64,000 bases of DNA from Epiperipatus broadwayi. Lineage: Eukaryota > Onychophora > Udeonychophora > Euonychophora > Peripatidae. Within the stretch, counting starts at the first letter, position 1, and every line of letters begins with the position of its first letter. The position numbers and the translations under genes were made by a program. The stretch lies in NCBI GenBank assembly GCA_028023455.1, contig JAQFVV010000013.1:5708001-5772000 (forward strand). Direction: 5' to 3'. Below the pieces are notes generated by a model that saw only the letters and a program-made list of their open reading frames with translations, was not told the origin of the DNA and did not search any database. Below, one piece after another: positions 31,621-43,899 of the stretch.

Positions 31621-34225
31621 ATACTTGTAAACATGCATGTATATATAAATATTTATATGTCTGATATAAAGTATGTGAGTTATACAAATTTTTTTATTTT
31701 TTATTGAAGTTTAAAAATTATTTAATATTTGGTTTAAGTAGGTGGAAACGGTTTCAATTCCTGTTGATAATTTCTGAATCAACAGTGACATGTATAACAC
31801 CCACACATTCATATATAAATAAAGGATTTTTTTTTTTAATTTAGAGAATTTCAATTCATTGGTTAAAGTGTGTGTATATGTAGTTAATCTTTATTGTAAA
31901 ATGGTTCTTAATTGTGTCTATACTTTTTGAAAAGTTTATTTTTATTTGATATATGGATCTTTTCATTTTGTTTTAGACAACTAACAAAATAGATTTACTA
32001 ATACCTTTATTTACTCTTTAGATTGTGCTAATGGATATGTATATTTGGTAACATTAACTTCATGATTTATAATTTTTGTTTGCAGTTATATAAGTCATAG
32101 GCTATTTTATTTTATTTCTGAAGCTGAGTACACTGATTGTGAATAGTTTTGAATCTTTTAAGGAGACTACAGTAACTTATAAAAAGATCAAATTCAACTG
32201 GCTTTATTTTGGAATTTTTAAAAAGAAATGCGTTTGAAGCTTCACAAGAAATCCATTTCTTATGCTGTAATTTTTTGCTTCTTTGAATGGAGTAACCTAA
32301 CAAGTCAGCTTTCTATACATTTTCTATAAGGGAATTTATCTTCTGATATCTGATAAAGGAATATATGAAAAGATTTTAAGTCACTGCAAGAGAATGAACT
32401 TGAGCGTAACAGAAATATTCTTAGTGGTAATATTTAATTGCATATTCAGAAATTTAATATAAAACTTTTTCTTAAAATGAAACAGTTTTACTACCAGTGG
32501 AATATTTTAATCTTAAGGGAACTGTTCTTAGACTATTTACATCATAATTCTGACTACCATCCAGTTTTGCAAGAAAGTTGTTCCTATAAATTATTTTAAA
32601 TCTAAATTTTGATAAATGAAATCTAGGATCATTCCAAAATAAGGTGAATCTTGATGGCATTTCAGTCTCTTGTTACAGAAAATTATATTCAGTTTATGAA
32701 TTGTTTGTTATTTGCAGGAAACGTTTAAAATATTATCTTTGTTAATTATGGATAATGTTTTATCTTTTCCAGACTTTTTTTTATCTTTAAGATATTTTTT
32801 TATTAATGGAAACATCTCTAATGTAAAGTCAAAGCAATAATTATCAGCTTATATTAATATCTTGCCCCTTTTTTTTTTTTTTGATGATCACACTTTAATA
32901 AATTAAACAAAATAAGAGAAAAAATTGAATTTTATGATAGATCAATCCCGTAAAATTTTGTATCCATTAAAATTATTATTTAGAATCACTTAAATTTTTT
33001 TATTAGAAAGCATTTCCAATAGAAAAGAATTTACACATTTTAGGAGATTTAGATCATTTTTAATATAAGAATTATAAGTGGAAATAAAATAAATGAAGAT
33101 AGCACTAGTTTTTAATTAACTTTGAACACTTTTTCAATATGAAACATTAAAGATAAAACTTGTTTGCAGCAGTTTCATCTTGGGCTAAATCCAGTCTCTT
33201 TTAACATAGATGATTGTCAACTATTGAAATAACTATTGTTAAGATTATTTTTTTTAAATATCTTGCAGGAATTCATATTGTGAGACCATTATTAAGTTTA
33301 GCAGATTTTAAGATTGCTGCAATTTTGCTTTCATGCCAAATTTTTTGAATTATTTTCTGTATGGATTTTGGCTTTAAATTCTCAACTTTTTAAAAACTTT
33401 AGTAGCAGAATATCTGCTTTTAAGGCTTTAGCTATTCATCACCTAATTTTAATGAATTGAGATTAGAGAAATGTTGTGAAAGAAGTTTATAGTTCTGCTC
33501 TAGTAGTGCTTTTATTGTTCAGTCAATTTTGAGTTCAGAAGTCTGATATTTAAGATTGGAAATCTCATTGGCATTAACAATGGTAATTTTTTTAGATGTC
33601 TTCCTATATCCATGAAGCTTAAGTAAGAGGGAACAGACCTTTTGTTAGATATTGCAAAATTATTTTTTTCCATGATTCTGTGTACCTTTCTTTAGCATCA
33701 TTAAAAAAATTTATTAGATATTTGTCAATCATTTCTAGGTTTTTGGTAGATAAATATTGATTATTAAGAGCCTTCTGATTTGGTTGTAACCTGGAATAAA
33801 TTGTTTTAATATCCTCAGGAGATAGATTATTTTATGACTAGGTAAATTATCATAAAAAGAGGGAATGAATGAAATTCTGTTAATGAAAAAAATATTGATT
33901 GCAGTTAGCTTTCCTTAAATTCCACCTCAGGATTAGATGTCTTTTGGCTACAGCAATAGTTAATTATGGCAGAATTAATATAATGTTAATATACCAACAG
34001 TCAATGTTGAATTATTTTTTAACTGAAACAAAACAAATCACGAGTTGTCTTTATTTCCCTTCTGCTGAATAGATATTTATTTATTCTTGCCTAACCTCAT
34101 ACAGTATATGCATTTTGAAAATGCCACCTATTTTAAAACTTGAGAATTTATATTATTGTCAGTTGAATATCTTCAAAGATCACTATGGAAATTGAAATCA
34201 ATAAAAAATTAAATACTGTCTACTG
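31621..34225. other. AT-rich stretch with possible decayed coding pieces on the minus strand
   Basis: On the minus strand short open frames at 32112-32303 and 32472-32660, and pieces near 33640-33850 (such as FNDAKERYTESWKK), have less AT-driven composition than elsewhere and could belong to one old element between about 34.0 and 32.1 kb. I cannot place them in a family. A T-homopolymer lies near 32868-32882. Confidence 0.3.
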
Positions 34226-34405
34226 CTATCCTAGTATTAAACCACTAAACATCACAAGATCACCATCTCTTATACTAGCACATAATTGTTGTAAACAAAG
34301 GCAAAACTCTCCATACAGTAGTGCCACCCTGTGCCAACCAGAGTAATCAATGGATGCCAGAAGGCTTGTGCATAAAATCCCTATCTACTGCCTTCTCATC
34401 CAATA

Positions 34406-34447
34406 TCCCCAGACTAGTTTCTGGCTTGTGGCCATCATCATTGAGGA
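34406..34447 (-). ncRNA. Hammerhead-like motif, family 1 (C3 lost)
   Basis: The minus strand reads UCCUCA, AUGAUGA (C3 to A), UGGC-CACAA-GCCA, GAAA, CUAG, UC, UGGGGA. Everything except C3 fits the family consensus. Confidence 0.65.
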
Positions 34448-34744
34448 GCCTTGGATCTGAGAGCACTGCACCTAGATCGTAGGATCTAATGCAACCCTCC
34501 AGCAGCTACCTTTTAACTCTACTTTACTACAAAACTATGAGAATGAAATTGAAAACACAATAATATTTTCAATCTAAGCTCAATAGTTTATATAGTCATA
34601 TGGGTCTGAACTCAATTCAGTACCCATACATTTTGGTGTCTTTGGCTCTTAAACAACCATAACCACCACTATCCTATTAGGCAGGATTGCTGGAGGGTTG
34701 CATTAGATCCTAAGATCTAGGTGCAGTGCTCTCAGATCCAAGGC

Positions 34745-34786
34745 TCCTCACTGATGATGGCCACAAGCCAGAAACTAGTCTGGGAT
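34745..34786 (+). ncRNA. Hammerhead ribozyme-like motif, family 1 (core intact, stem I shortened)
   Basis: CUGAUGA is at 34751-34757, stem II is UGGC-CACAA-GCCA (34758-34770), GAAA is at 34771-34774, CUAG forms the minimal stem III, and UC is at 34779-34780. One G is missing after the cut (UGGGA), so stem I has four pairs, not six. Predicted cleavage is after 34780. Together with the 35271 site it would release a 491-nt RNA. Confidence 0.7.
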
Positions 34787-35235
34787 ATTGGATGAGTAGG
34801 CACTAGATAGGGATTTTATGCACAAGCCTTCTGGCATCCATTGATTACTCTTGTTGGCACAGGGTGGAGGAGAGTTTTGCCTTTGCTTACAACAATTATG
34901 TGCTAGTATAAGAGATGGCGATCATCTGATGTTTAGTGGTTTAACACCAATCCTGCCTAATAGGATAGTGGTGGCTATGGTTGTTTAAGAGCCAAAGACA
35001 CCAAAATGTATGGGTACTGAATTGAGTTCAGACCCATATGACTATATACACTATTGAGCTTAGATTGAAAATATTATTGTGTTTTCAATTTCATTCTCAT
35101 AGTTTTATAGTAAAGTAGAGTTAAAAGGTGGCAATTTCATTCTCATAGTTTTGTAGTAAAGTAGAGTTAAAAGGTGGCTGCTGGAGGGTTGCATTAGATC
35201 CTAAGATCTAGGTGCAGTGCTCTCAGATCCAAGGC

Positions 35236-35277
35236 TCCTCACTGATGATGGCCACAAGCCAGAAACTAGTCTGGGGA
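35236..35277 (+). ncRNA. Hammerhead ribozyme-like motif, family 1 (best copy)
   Basis: UCCUCA (35236-35241) pairs with UGGGGA (35272-35277) as stem I. CUGAUGA is at 35242-35248. Stem II is UGGC-CACAA-GCCA (35249-35261), four perfect pairs with a 5-nt loop. GAAA is at 35262-35265. CUAG then U-C gives a minimal stem III (A15.1-U16.1 and C-G around UA), with cleavage predicted after C35271. Every invariant hammerhead core residue is present. The order, stem I open and stem III nearly absent, is that of the minimal type I hammerheads known from Penelope-like elements and retrozymes. The two-base stem III loop is tight, so in-RNA activity may need a dimer. Confidence 0.75.
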
Positions 35278-35390
35278 TATTGGATGAGTAGGCACTAGAT
35301 AGGGATTTTATGCACAAGCCTTCTGGCATCCATTGATTACTCTGGTTGGCACAGGGTGGCACTACTGTATGGAGAGTTTCTATCCTAGTA

Positions 35391-38300
35391 ATGATAAATA
35401 AAATAGAAAACTATATAACTTACAATACTAGCAAAAAACAAAATTTTACCAGAATTCTTCCACAGCCCCATGATTTCATCTAATTAATAAGTAGACCATT
35501 TCAAGTGAAATTCAACAAGATACATCCAACATGTGTATACAGAACAAAATATTCTCATCATTCACTTCAAAAACCAACTTTCTTTAACATTAGATCTCAT
35601 GAAAGTCATCCTTTGATATTAATGGAAATTGATTTTTGAAGTGAATGGTGGAAATGTTATTTTGTTTAGTATGTATATATCATATTGAATTTCTTTTGAA
35701 AAGATCTACTTGTTATTAGATGAAATCATGGTTATGGAAGAATTTTAGTAAAAAATTTTTTTTTGGCTAGTATTGTAATGTTATAAATCTATAAATATGA
35801 AGCTTTATAAGATGAGAATAAAGGCAGTTTGTATTGGAAAATTTGTAAGTATTGCTTTCATAAAAATTATTTATCTGAATAGTGATTGATATAGTATTTG
35901 AACTGTCTTCAGTAGGAGTTTGCTGTCAAGGTGTTTTGCAACAATGCTGTTGTCCACATTTAATATTCATTCTATCAAGAAAATGCACATTATTAGGAGA
36001 ATGATGAATTTTTGGATTGCAATTACATCCAATTTGATTATACTGTTAATTTGTGGAAGATTTCCATTTTTGATTTTGATATATTATCTTTGTTTAGTAG
36101 AGGATATGTCCGTTTTTGAGATGATCCATCATTCTAACATTCTATGATTGTTTTTATATCAAAAATTTGGGTATTCTAGTCCTAGCATAACTATTTCCCA
36201 TAGTAATATTACAGAATTCCTGCCAATAATTTTGTTGTGTGATTTCCTAATTTGCTAACCTCAGTCAATAGTTCATTATAATATGAAAACTGATTTCCAA
36301 TTAACGTCATTAATTTAACGTTTTAACATGTATTACTTGTAGAGTAACCAAAAAGTGCTTGCTATCTGTAAAATTGTTCTATATAAAAATTTGATCAGTG
36401 TAGAAGAATGTTGATTTTTATTGATATCAAGAGGCTTTTATCTGGCAATAAATTGATTACTTACATTAAAAATATATTGACATTTATTGTATAATTAAGT
36501 ATAGTATTGTGTAATAATGATTGATTAAGTAAACTGGATACAAATTAGTTTAAATGCTAATTAATTTGACATAAAATTGAATAAAATTATTAAGTTTTTG
36601 TAAAGGTTCCATAAAACTAATAACTGGTTATGAATTATCTGCATCTAAAGACAATGCTTTGTTGTAGCCATGCCATTCTGCTCTCAGCCATTCTTTTTTA
36701 TACTTGCATAAGAACTATATCCAGTTTCACTGATCACATTTTTAAAGTGAAATGTCTTTGACCTACCTTCAATTCTTTTCTAAAACTTTATAAAATATTT
36801 ATAGAAAAACATCTCATCTCAAAATGTTCAATAGTTTTATTTTCATTCCAATTTCTATCAGTATTTGATCATTAGTCTTCATTTTCATCCAGTTGTCCTT
36901 GTCAACCTTCTCCAAAGCCACATTTTTATATTTTCCAATTTTATTTTTTCTTATTTTTCCAAAAACCAAAGTTTTCTTTCATATGTCAGTGGGAAGGCTA
37001 TTTTGTTTTGTATATATATGTTATATGCATCTTGTTGAATTTCACTTGCAAGCATTTGAAAAAATCAAATTTCATCTTACTTTTGATGTTACTATGTTTA
37101 TTTAATAGTAAAATCTTTTGTTTTGAAAACACGTTTTTCCAGCACTATTCTCCCTTTTATGTCAAGTTTTGTTTTCAAATGAACAAAATTATTTTGTTAA
37201 TTATCAATTAATTAGATAATTAAAAGTTTCTATGGAATAAATAATCCTTAGGTTCATAATACTTCTTTAATATAAGTTGTGTATCTAAAGTCTTTGCAAT
37301 ATATATTTGTACATAGAAATTTAATAATTTAGCATTGTTTTTAGATTGAATATAAACAGCCATCAAATGACGTCAATAATTTGCCAGAGAAGAGCTGTTT
37401 TTGTGTATTTTTGATTGAATATATTAAAAGATGTTTTTGAAGTTTTGAAGGAATCAATACATTTTCAAAATTGTTCAAAAAGAGTAGGAATCTGAAATTG
37501 TGTTGTTTTATTTTCACTGTTGCATAATTTGCATGTGCTCTTAAATGATCAAAATTTTTACTTCTGAGGAAAAGTTAGAAGGAAATGTTTTTGCAATTGA
37601 GTTTTAAGTCTATTATTCATTTAGATTTCATATATGGTGACAAATCTTTTTGGATTATGCATTTTTATTTTGTTATAAGCATCTTCATCTTATTCTAATG
37701 CCATTTACTATAAATGTAAATAACCAATTAACATCAGATAATATCGCTATCCACAAAGCAGTCTGGTTTTTTTCTTTGGCAATGAGGATTAGCCAGAAAA
37801 CAGTCTGGTGACAGCTATATAGTACTATATTATCTGGAGTCCATTGATTATTCAAGTTTACAGTTGATGATGTTCTTGGAAGAATAAGAAAAAAATCATG
37901 TCATATTAATAGTATTTATTATAAATATTTTATCTCCAAAAGCATTTACTTGGAATTTTTTTTAGAATATTGGAATCAGTTTTTATTAAAATAAATTTTT
38001 CTCATCTTAAAATAAATTAGATGTTAAAATATTAATTCTTTCTTCTTATTGCAAATGAACTTTTATTATAATAGATTTAAAAAAATATAGATTCTGGATT
38101 TTCAGAAGAAATATCTACAGATTTCTCATTCTTATAGATTATTAAAAGATTCCAATTAGAGTGATTAAAAAACTGAACTTATATAAGAAATTATTACATA
38201 ATAAAATAGTTAATAGTGAAAAAAATCTTATATGAATAGTTGTGATGCCAAACTGTTTTTTAGTGAAGATTTTAAAAAGGAGTGGATAGAGCTGATCATT

Positions 38301-39289
38301 CTGACAAAAAATTACTAAATTAGTTTTTCTTAGTTAAAACAAACTAGTTTTACAATAATTATGATTTTTTTCAGCATTTCAGAAGAATAAAATAAGTTCA
38401 TCATAAAACTTTCCCAGAAACTTTATATGCATATATTCCTTTTTATTTAGAGAGTATAAAGTAAAAAAAAAATGAATGAGCTTAAAGTTCAGTGTTTAGA
38501 AAAAAGTAAAGAAATTATATGCATGAAAATCCATTGTATAGAAAATGCCATGTGCAAAAAGAATACAGATCTAAATGGGTAGGAATTTGGTAGAAATTTA
38601 TTTAAGATAAATTGGATGGAATTGATTATTATATTTGAAGATAGTAATAATGAAGTTTTACATTTTTTCTGAGGCTTGTATGAAAATCATTGATTAAATT
38701 TAAAATAAAGAGTATCCTCATCATGATTCTGATATCTTTGCCTATAGTTAAATTTAAGTTTTTATGCTTAAAGAGGAAAATGTTATGAAAAGGCAGAACA
38801 ACTGGCTATTCTAGTGTACATACTTGTACAGAGAACTTGCCAGGGATGTAGGCATTAATTCTTCTTTATCTTATGATGAGAAACATATTGGATCTTTATA
38901 AATCCAATTATACATTTGCTGAAACATTGCCAAATGATTAAAAATTTTAAACCCAGACTGTTGAGAGAAGATAACATAAAAACTAAAAGCTTTTTGAGAT
39001 GAAAAAGTAAAAAACAAAAATTTATTTATTATTATTTTTTGAAGAAAGAATATTTATTTTATGATAGTTTATCATTTAACAAATAGTGATTAAAATAAAA
39101 AAATAGATAAATTTAAATAATAATTATAAATAGCCACTTGTAAATCAGTATGCCATTCTAAGTCAGAAAAAAGAAAAGAAAGAATGAGAGGAGAAAAAAA
39201 CTATTCAAAAAAAAGTTGTGATAACTATATAAATCAATTTTTGAACTGCAAATATGTTCATGTATAGAAGATCCATTTTTCTATTTATT
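35391..39289. other. Non-coding AT-rich stretch with a compact hammerhead-pair relic at about 37745-37830
   Basis: At about 37749, CTATCCACAAAGCAGTCTGG with TTTCTTTGGC on one side and ATGAGGATTAGCCAGAAAAC with AGTCTGGTGACAGCTAT on the other form an inverted pair. It resembles family 2 (CUGAGGA, GAGC-GCUU, GAAA, CAGUUUGGGGAUAG). The TCTGGAGTCCATTGATTATTC that follows matches the family 1 tail. It is very decayed. The rest of the stretch has no recognisable gene; frames at 35920-36147 and 36893-37211 have no domains. Confidence 0.4.
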
Positions 39290-42130
39290 TGATGTTTTAC
39301 GATGTTATCGTTTAGCTTCTTCAGCTGAAAACTTTTCTTTTTGAAATGCTTCAACACCTTATCTAATTGTATCTCTCCAGTGTATTCTGTTTTCTGCCAT
39401 ATCCTTCCAATGAAAATAATTGATAATACACTTTTTTAGAATGTCTTTGGAATAATCCTTGTAACATAGATGGGGGCTATCTTTCCTATGAAAATCAAGT
39501 CCAAGTTCACTATAAAACACCATTTTATAAAGTCTTGCATTATTCATTCATTTTACAATAGAGGACAGTACATCCAGACAGTTGAAATTCATGGATTGGT
39601 TTTATGTTTTCAACATTTCCATCCTTAAATAAAACTTTTCTAGTGCCTTTATAGGATGCCAATAGGGTTTTCAAGTTTTATTTTCATCCAATAAATTGGA
39701 TAAAATGTTTTGTACTCAGCTAGCTTAGTTATAAAAGTTACTTCCCTGTGATGAAATACTTTTTTTACTTGTTAAAAGCAGCAGCAGCCCATTAGAGTCT
39801 GCGTTGTACCTCAGCATCTAAGTCTATCTTTCTACTTATAAAATTACTACAGTATTTAAACTGTCATATATTTCCAAACTGATAACCGTCCAAGCTAAAA
39901 ATTGCTGAGGATATTTCTTCTATCTTGACTGGTAAAGAAGTTAATTGAGCATTAATCAATAAATCAAGATTTTTATAGTATTCAAAATAAGTGCAGTCTG
40001 TAAATCATATTTTGAACTGGAAAAAAATAGTACCATTATCAGCATATTGGAAATCCAGAATCCAACAAGTTCTGGTTTTACTTTTAATCAATTAATATTA
40101 AAAAAGTCTTCATTAAATCTGTATCATATTTTTACTTTTGTTTGATTAACCAGATATAAACAATTCTAAAGATCACTATTAAAAAATTGAAAACAATGTT
40201 TATGAAAATAAACATTCTTGTTTAACATCAATTTTTTATTTTATATATCTTAAATTTTTTATTTGTAGTAATAAAACTTCCTCTCATTCCATCATGTAGA
40301 TAGAAGCTGTATAATTTGAATAAATTTTGGTGGATAACTAACTAATTTCAAACTGTTGCAAATCTATCCCATATTAATTGAATCAAATGCCTTGACCAAA
40401 TCAGTATAAGTAATATATAAAATATTTCTTTGTTCCTGACACTTTTTTTTTTTTTTCATTTTCCTGACAAAAACTATTTCTGTAATACTTTTTGATTCTC
40501 CAAAAACACATTAGAGTCTCTAATAACCATTCCCCTATGAATGGAAGCAATCTATTCAACAAAAATTTTTTAAAGTGCCTTTGCTGTAGTGGATAATAAT
40601 ATTTTCCTATGATAATTATTGCAATCATGTCTACCCCCCTTGTTTTTAAATATTAGAACTATAAAAACATTATTAATATGAGGTGGCACAAATTCATGAG
40701 TCTATCTATATTCTCCTAAAAAAAAAAAAAAATTTTTGAAGCTAACATATTGCCACCATTCTCCAGGTATTTCATTAGAACCTGGAGCTTTTCCATTTTA
40801 AATATTACAAAGATCTGTTTTGATTCCACTAAACTGAATATTTTTACCCAAATCTAAATGAGTAAATAAAATAGATATATCATTAAAAGTCATCATTTTC
40901 CTTATGTTCAAAATATCATTGTTATATAAGAGAATACCATTACTGGATTTACTAGGACTGTGGTACCATTTTTCAATTCTATATATTGTTTTGAATGATA
41001 TCAAAAAACGATCCAAAATGATTACAAAAGTGAATGTCTGTATCTTTACAGTTTTTCATTCACCAATCAGTTTTAAGCTTTCTTGTTAATTGTTGAATTT
41101 CTATCATAAGGTTTTTATATTTATTATGAAGTTCCACATTTAGTTTATTCTGCCAAGCAGAAAATGCCATATTTCCTTTTAATTAAATATTCAATTTTAT
41201 CATTGTCAAAAAACCAATCATGATTCTTCTTTTAGTATTTCCTTGTATCCATAACATACTTCTTAAAAGAATTCCCTAGTCTTCAATAATATGACAGTTG
41301 TGAAGATCCAAATTTTTTTAATGTTCATTAGCTTTTAAAATTTAATAGATTTTTGTAAAGAACAAACATCAATTTTTTTGTGAATGTAATTGGAATAATA
41401 TCTTTTTACATCTAACTATCATTTTAATAATCTTGGAGTGTAATAATTTGATCTGTCCAACTATTTTATCTTTATAAGTGCTTGCATAATATAAACTTCT
41501 TATATTCTTACTCATAATTACAATGACATGTATTAAATGCCATTGTTTAGACCATGGATGCATCCCTGGGTTCCTTTGTAGCAGTGGTTGTTCTGTCTAA
41601 ACAAAATATTTGTGTTAGTTAGTCCATGTGTTGTGCAAACATTCAATAATAACATGATTTGAATTTTTAGCACTAATACCATTAATTCCAATAAATTTTG
41701 ACCAAAGTCTACTATTTATACCAACACATGCATTAAAGTCTTCAATAAGCAAAATTGAATCTTTTAGTGGACCAAGGAATAAAAGCTTCCTTTTCTGAAT
41801 TAATTAAATGAGCACTAATATCATTGTGTGAGATGCATTTTAACACTATTAACATTTCATTGATGCAGCGAAGAATTCCAACAACAGAAGATACTTTTTT
41901 GCAACAAATCCAATGCCATGCTTTTTTCTTTCACTTACTGACTTGTCTTTCTAAAAAAACTTGTATTCACACCTGTTCTGAGAGACAAGTTTCAGTAAGG
42001 TCAGTTATATTGATCTTAAATCTTGACACCTCCTTAGCCATCAGTGCCTCCTTTACTACTATTGTTATCATTCTACTACTGTAATATATAAGCTGCCTAG
42101 TGTGACAGTCTAGTTAGATTATATGAAATA
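39290..42130 (-). pseudogene. Decayed LINE with AP endonuclease and reverse transcriptase
   Basis: Reading the minus strand from about 42.1 kb down, the order of a non-LTR retrotransposon appears. ALMAKEVSRFKINITDLTET is the start of the endonuclease (compare 'ALVARELARYKIDIAALSET'). LIEDFNACVGINSRLW near 41.7 kb is the GDFNA endonuclease block. YTDLVKAFDSINMG near 40.4 kb is the first RT catalytic block, and PPKFIQII follows it. At the end, MVFYSELG through YKDYSKDILKKCIINYFHWK and AENRIHWRDTI (39359-39547) is the conserved C-terminal segment. Stops and frameshifts are spread throughout, so it makes no protein. This lineage is common in molluscs and flatworms and its fragments are often misannotated as 'craniofacial development protein 2-like'. 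A clade name (RTE- or CR1-like) needs a tree. Confidence 0.65.
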
Positions 42131-43673
42131 GACCATTTTTAGACATTTTTTAGGCCTATCCAATTTTGTAGTAGGGAGAGGGATCCCTAAATAGGGCTGC
42201 CTAAACATACAATCTTTGCCAGTCAAAATTCCTATCTCACCGAAATCCAGTTCCATACTTAATATATTGCTTCGAATAAAGATCACAATTAAAGGAATGC
42301 CAGTCTACTAAGCTTTTTATCATCATTACTTTCTTCACCCTTCTTTTTTTAATTTAAACTCCCATATACCAGAAATGTGCATGTAATTAAAGGATTAAAA
42401 TGTTGTTGACAAACATACAATCCCAATGTCACAATTAGTATGTGTGGTATGAGAGGCTCATGGATGAACCCCACAATAACTTAATGACTAAATAAGGAGA
42501 AGAGAGACAGAAAAGTATATTTATATCAGAAACAGTACCTAGCTTTTGATGAACCAACATTCTATTCTATAAGGCAGTAAGAGTTCTTGATTGAGCATTT
42601 TATTTGTTATTTATGGTTGACCTTTATATCTAAAGGTTATTCTGCTGTGTGCTAGCTGTAGATCTCATTGGCACACATCAAGAATAATATATTTAAAAAT
42701 AGGATATTAAAATTGGAAATTGCTGATTGAGGATATACATTCAATTTTTTTTAAAAATTTAAAAAAAACTTTTTATTTTTTGATTACTATTTGGAAGAAT
42801 GGGAAGGGAGGAGGCAGCATATAGATTGTTTATATTCTTTTTTAAATAAAATAAACATTATTATCTAAATGAAATGGTACAAACAATATATTGTAACAAT
42901 TAGAATTGTATATTCACTCAACAAAACCCAGAGTCCAAGCCAAATATGCTAAACCTTTTCGAGATGGGACATAGGATCCATGTTAAACCAAGTTTCAACC
43001 TATGTGCCTGTGCTCCATGATTAAATATCCTTTGAACAGTGCTTTCTATGATATATTTAAGTTCTATTTAATCCAGGTCCCAATGAATAGAGAGAACCAT
43101 GAGATTCTATTAAATTTAACTACTATCAAGAGCTTTAATGAACTTAAGAAACGAATGGTAAAATAATTTTAATAAATAAACTGGTAAAATAAATGTCATA
43201 AATATCATTGATCATAAATTTCATTTTAACTAATGCATTTAATTGGATAAAGTATGTAAGAAAGATAATGGAGAGAGGTGAATGTAAATAAGTTTATTAT
43301 AATTGATAATGGTTAGCATCAGTTATTACAGATTACATTAAGTTGATGATCAAAGTATTGTTAGTATAACACCATCACACATTATACAATTAGACAGTTT
43401 AATCAATTATTACATGCAGTGTCAAGGATTTAATTCATGTAAATCTAATAACTTTTATGCTTTATAAGCAATTGATATCTATGACAATGTAATGTGCCAA
43501 ATGATTTTCAATTCCACTGTTGTGATTTGCCAAAAGACTTAAGGTTTATGCGTAATAACCGGAGACATATTACATATTACAGCATTAATATTGCTGACCC
43601 TCTAACACAAGCGACCAATATTTGGACATAATTATCAATTCTAAAAGATATGTAAATCATGATTTGTTCCACT
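42131..43673. other. Non-coding AT-rich stretch
   Basis: No gene is recognised. A patch near 42905-43040 with less AT has no ORF or repeat that I can define. Confidence 0.4.
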
Positions 43674-43899
43674 GGAGCTCTTGCTGTTCTTGGGTAAATT
43701 CACAAATAACTGTAATACAAAGGATGGAATGGGTTGAGTTAGCATTACATATGATTCAGCATCCGCAAGTTACATTTATTAGGAGTGGAGCTCTTGCTGT
43801 TCTTGGGTAAATTCACAAATAACTGTAATACAAAGGATAGAATGGGTTGAGTTAGCATTACATATGATTCAGCATCCGCAAGTTACATTTATTAGGAGT
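43674..43899. repeat. Near-perfect 113-bp tandem duplication
   Basis: Copy 1 is 43674-43786 and copy 2 is 43787-43899. Both start GGAGCTCTTGCTGTTCTTGG and end TTACATTTATTAGGAGT. I see one difference in 113 positions (GGATGGAATG versus GGATAGAATG). A T-to-G type junction GGAGT/GGAG suggests a short shared sequence at the ends. It is non-coding, and either a very recent duplication or an assembly artefact. Confidence 0.8.

Larger units (their letters stand above)
34237..35379. mobile_element. Family 1 hammerhead retroelement, best-preserved array (minus, plus, plus)
   Basis: A minus-strand unit is followed by two plus-strand units in tandem. The units share the blocks TTTAACACCAATCCTGCC, GGATAGTGGTGGCTATGGTT, AAAGGTGGCTGCTGGAGGG and GATCCTAAGATCTAGGTGCA. 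The second plus unit contains an extra 47-bp direct duplication (CAATTTCATTCTCATAGTTT block), which makes the motif-to-motif distance 491 bp instead of about 444. The insert is bounded by an exact 11-bp direct repeat, CTATCCTAGTA, at 34226-34236 and 35380-35390. Three hammerhead motifs lie inside, two with an intact CUGAUGA box. No protein is encoded. The exact duplication and close unit identity suggest a recent insertion. Confidence 0.85.

Noticed and set aside
37560-37590. CTGAGGA followed by AGAAGGAAA as another hammerhead
   Set aside because: No stem II can be formed between the box and the GAAA and there is no stem I; chance match.
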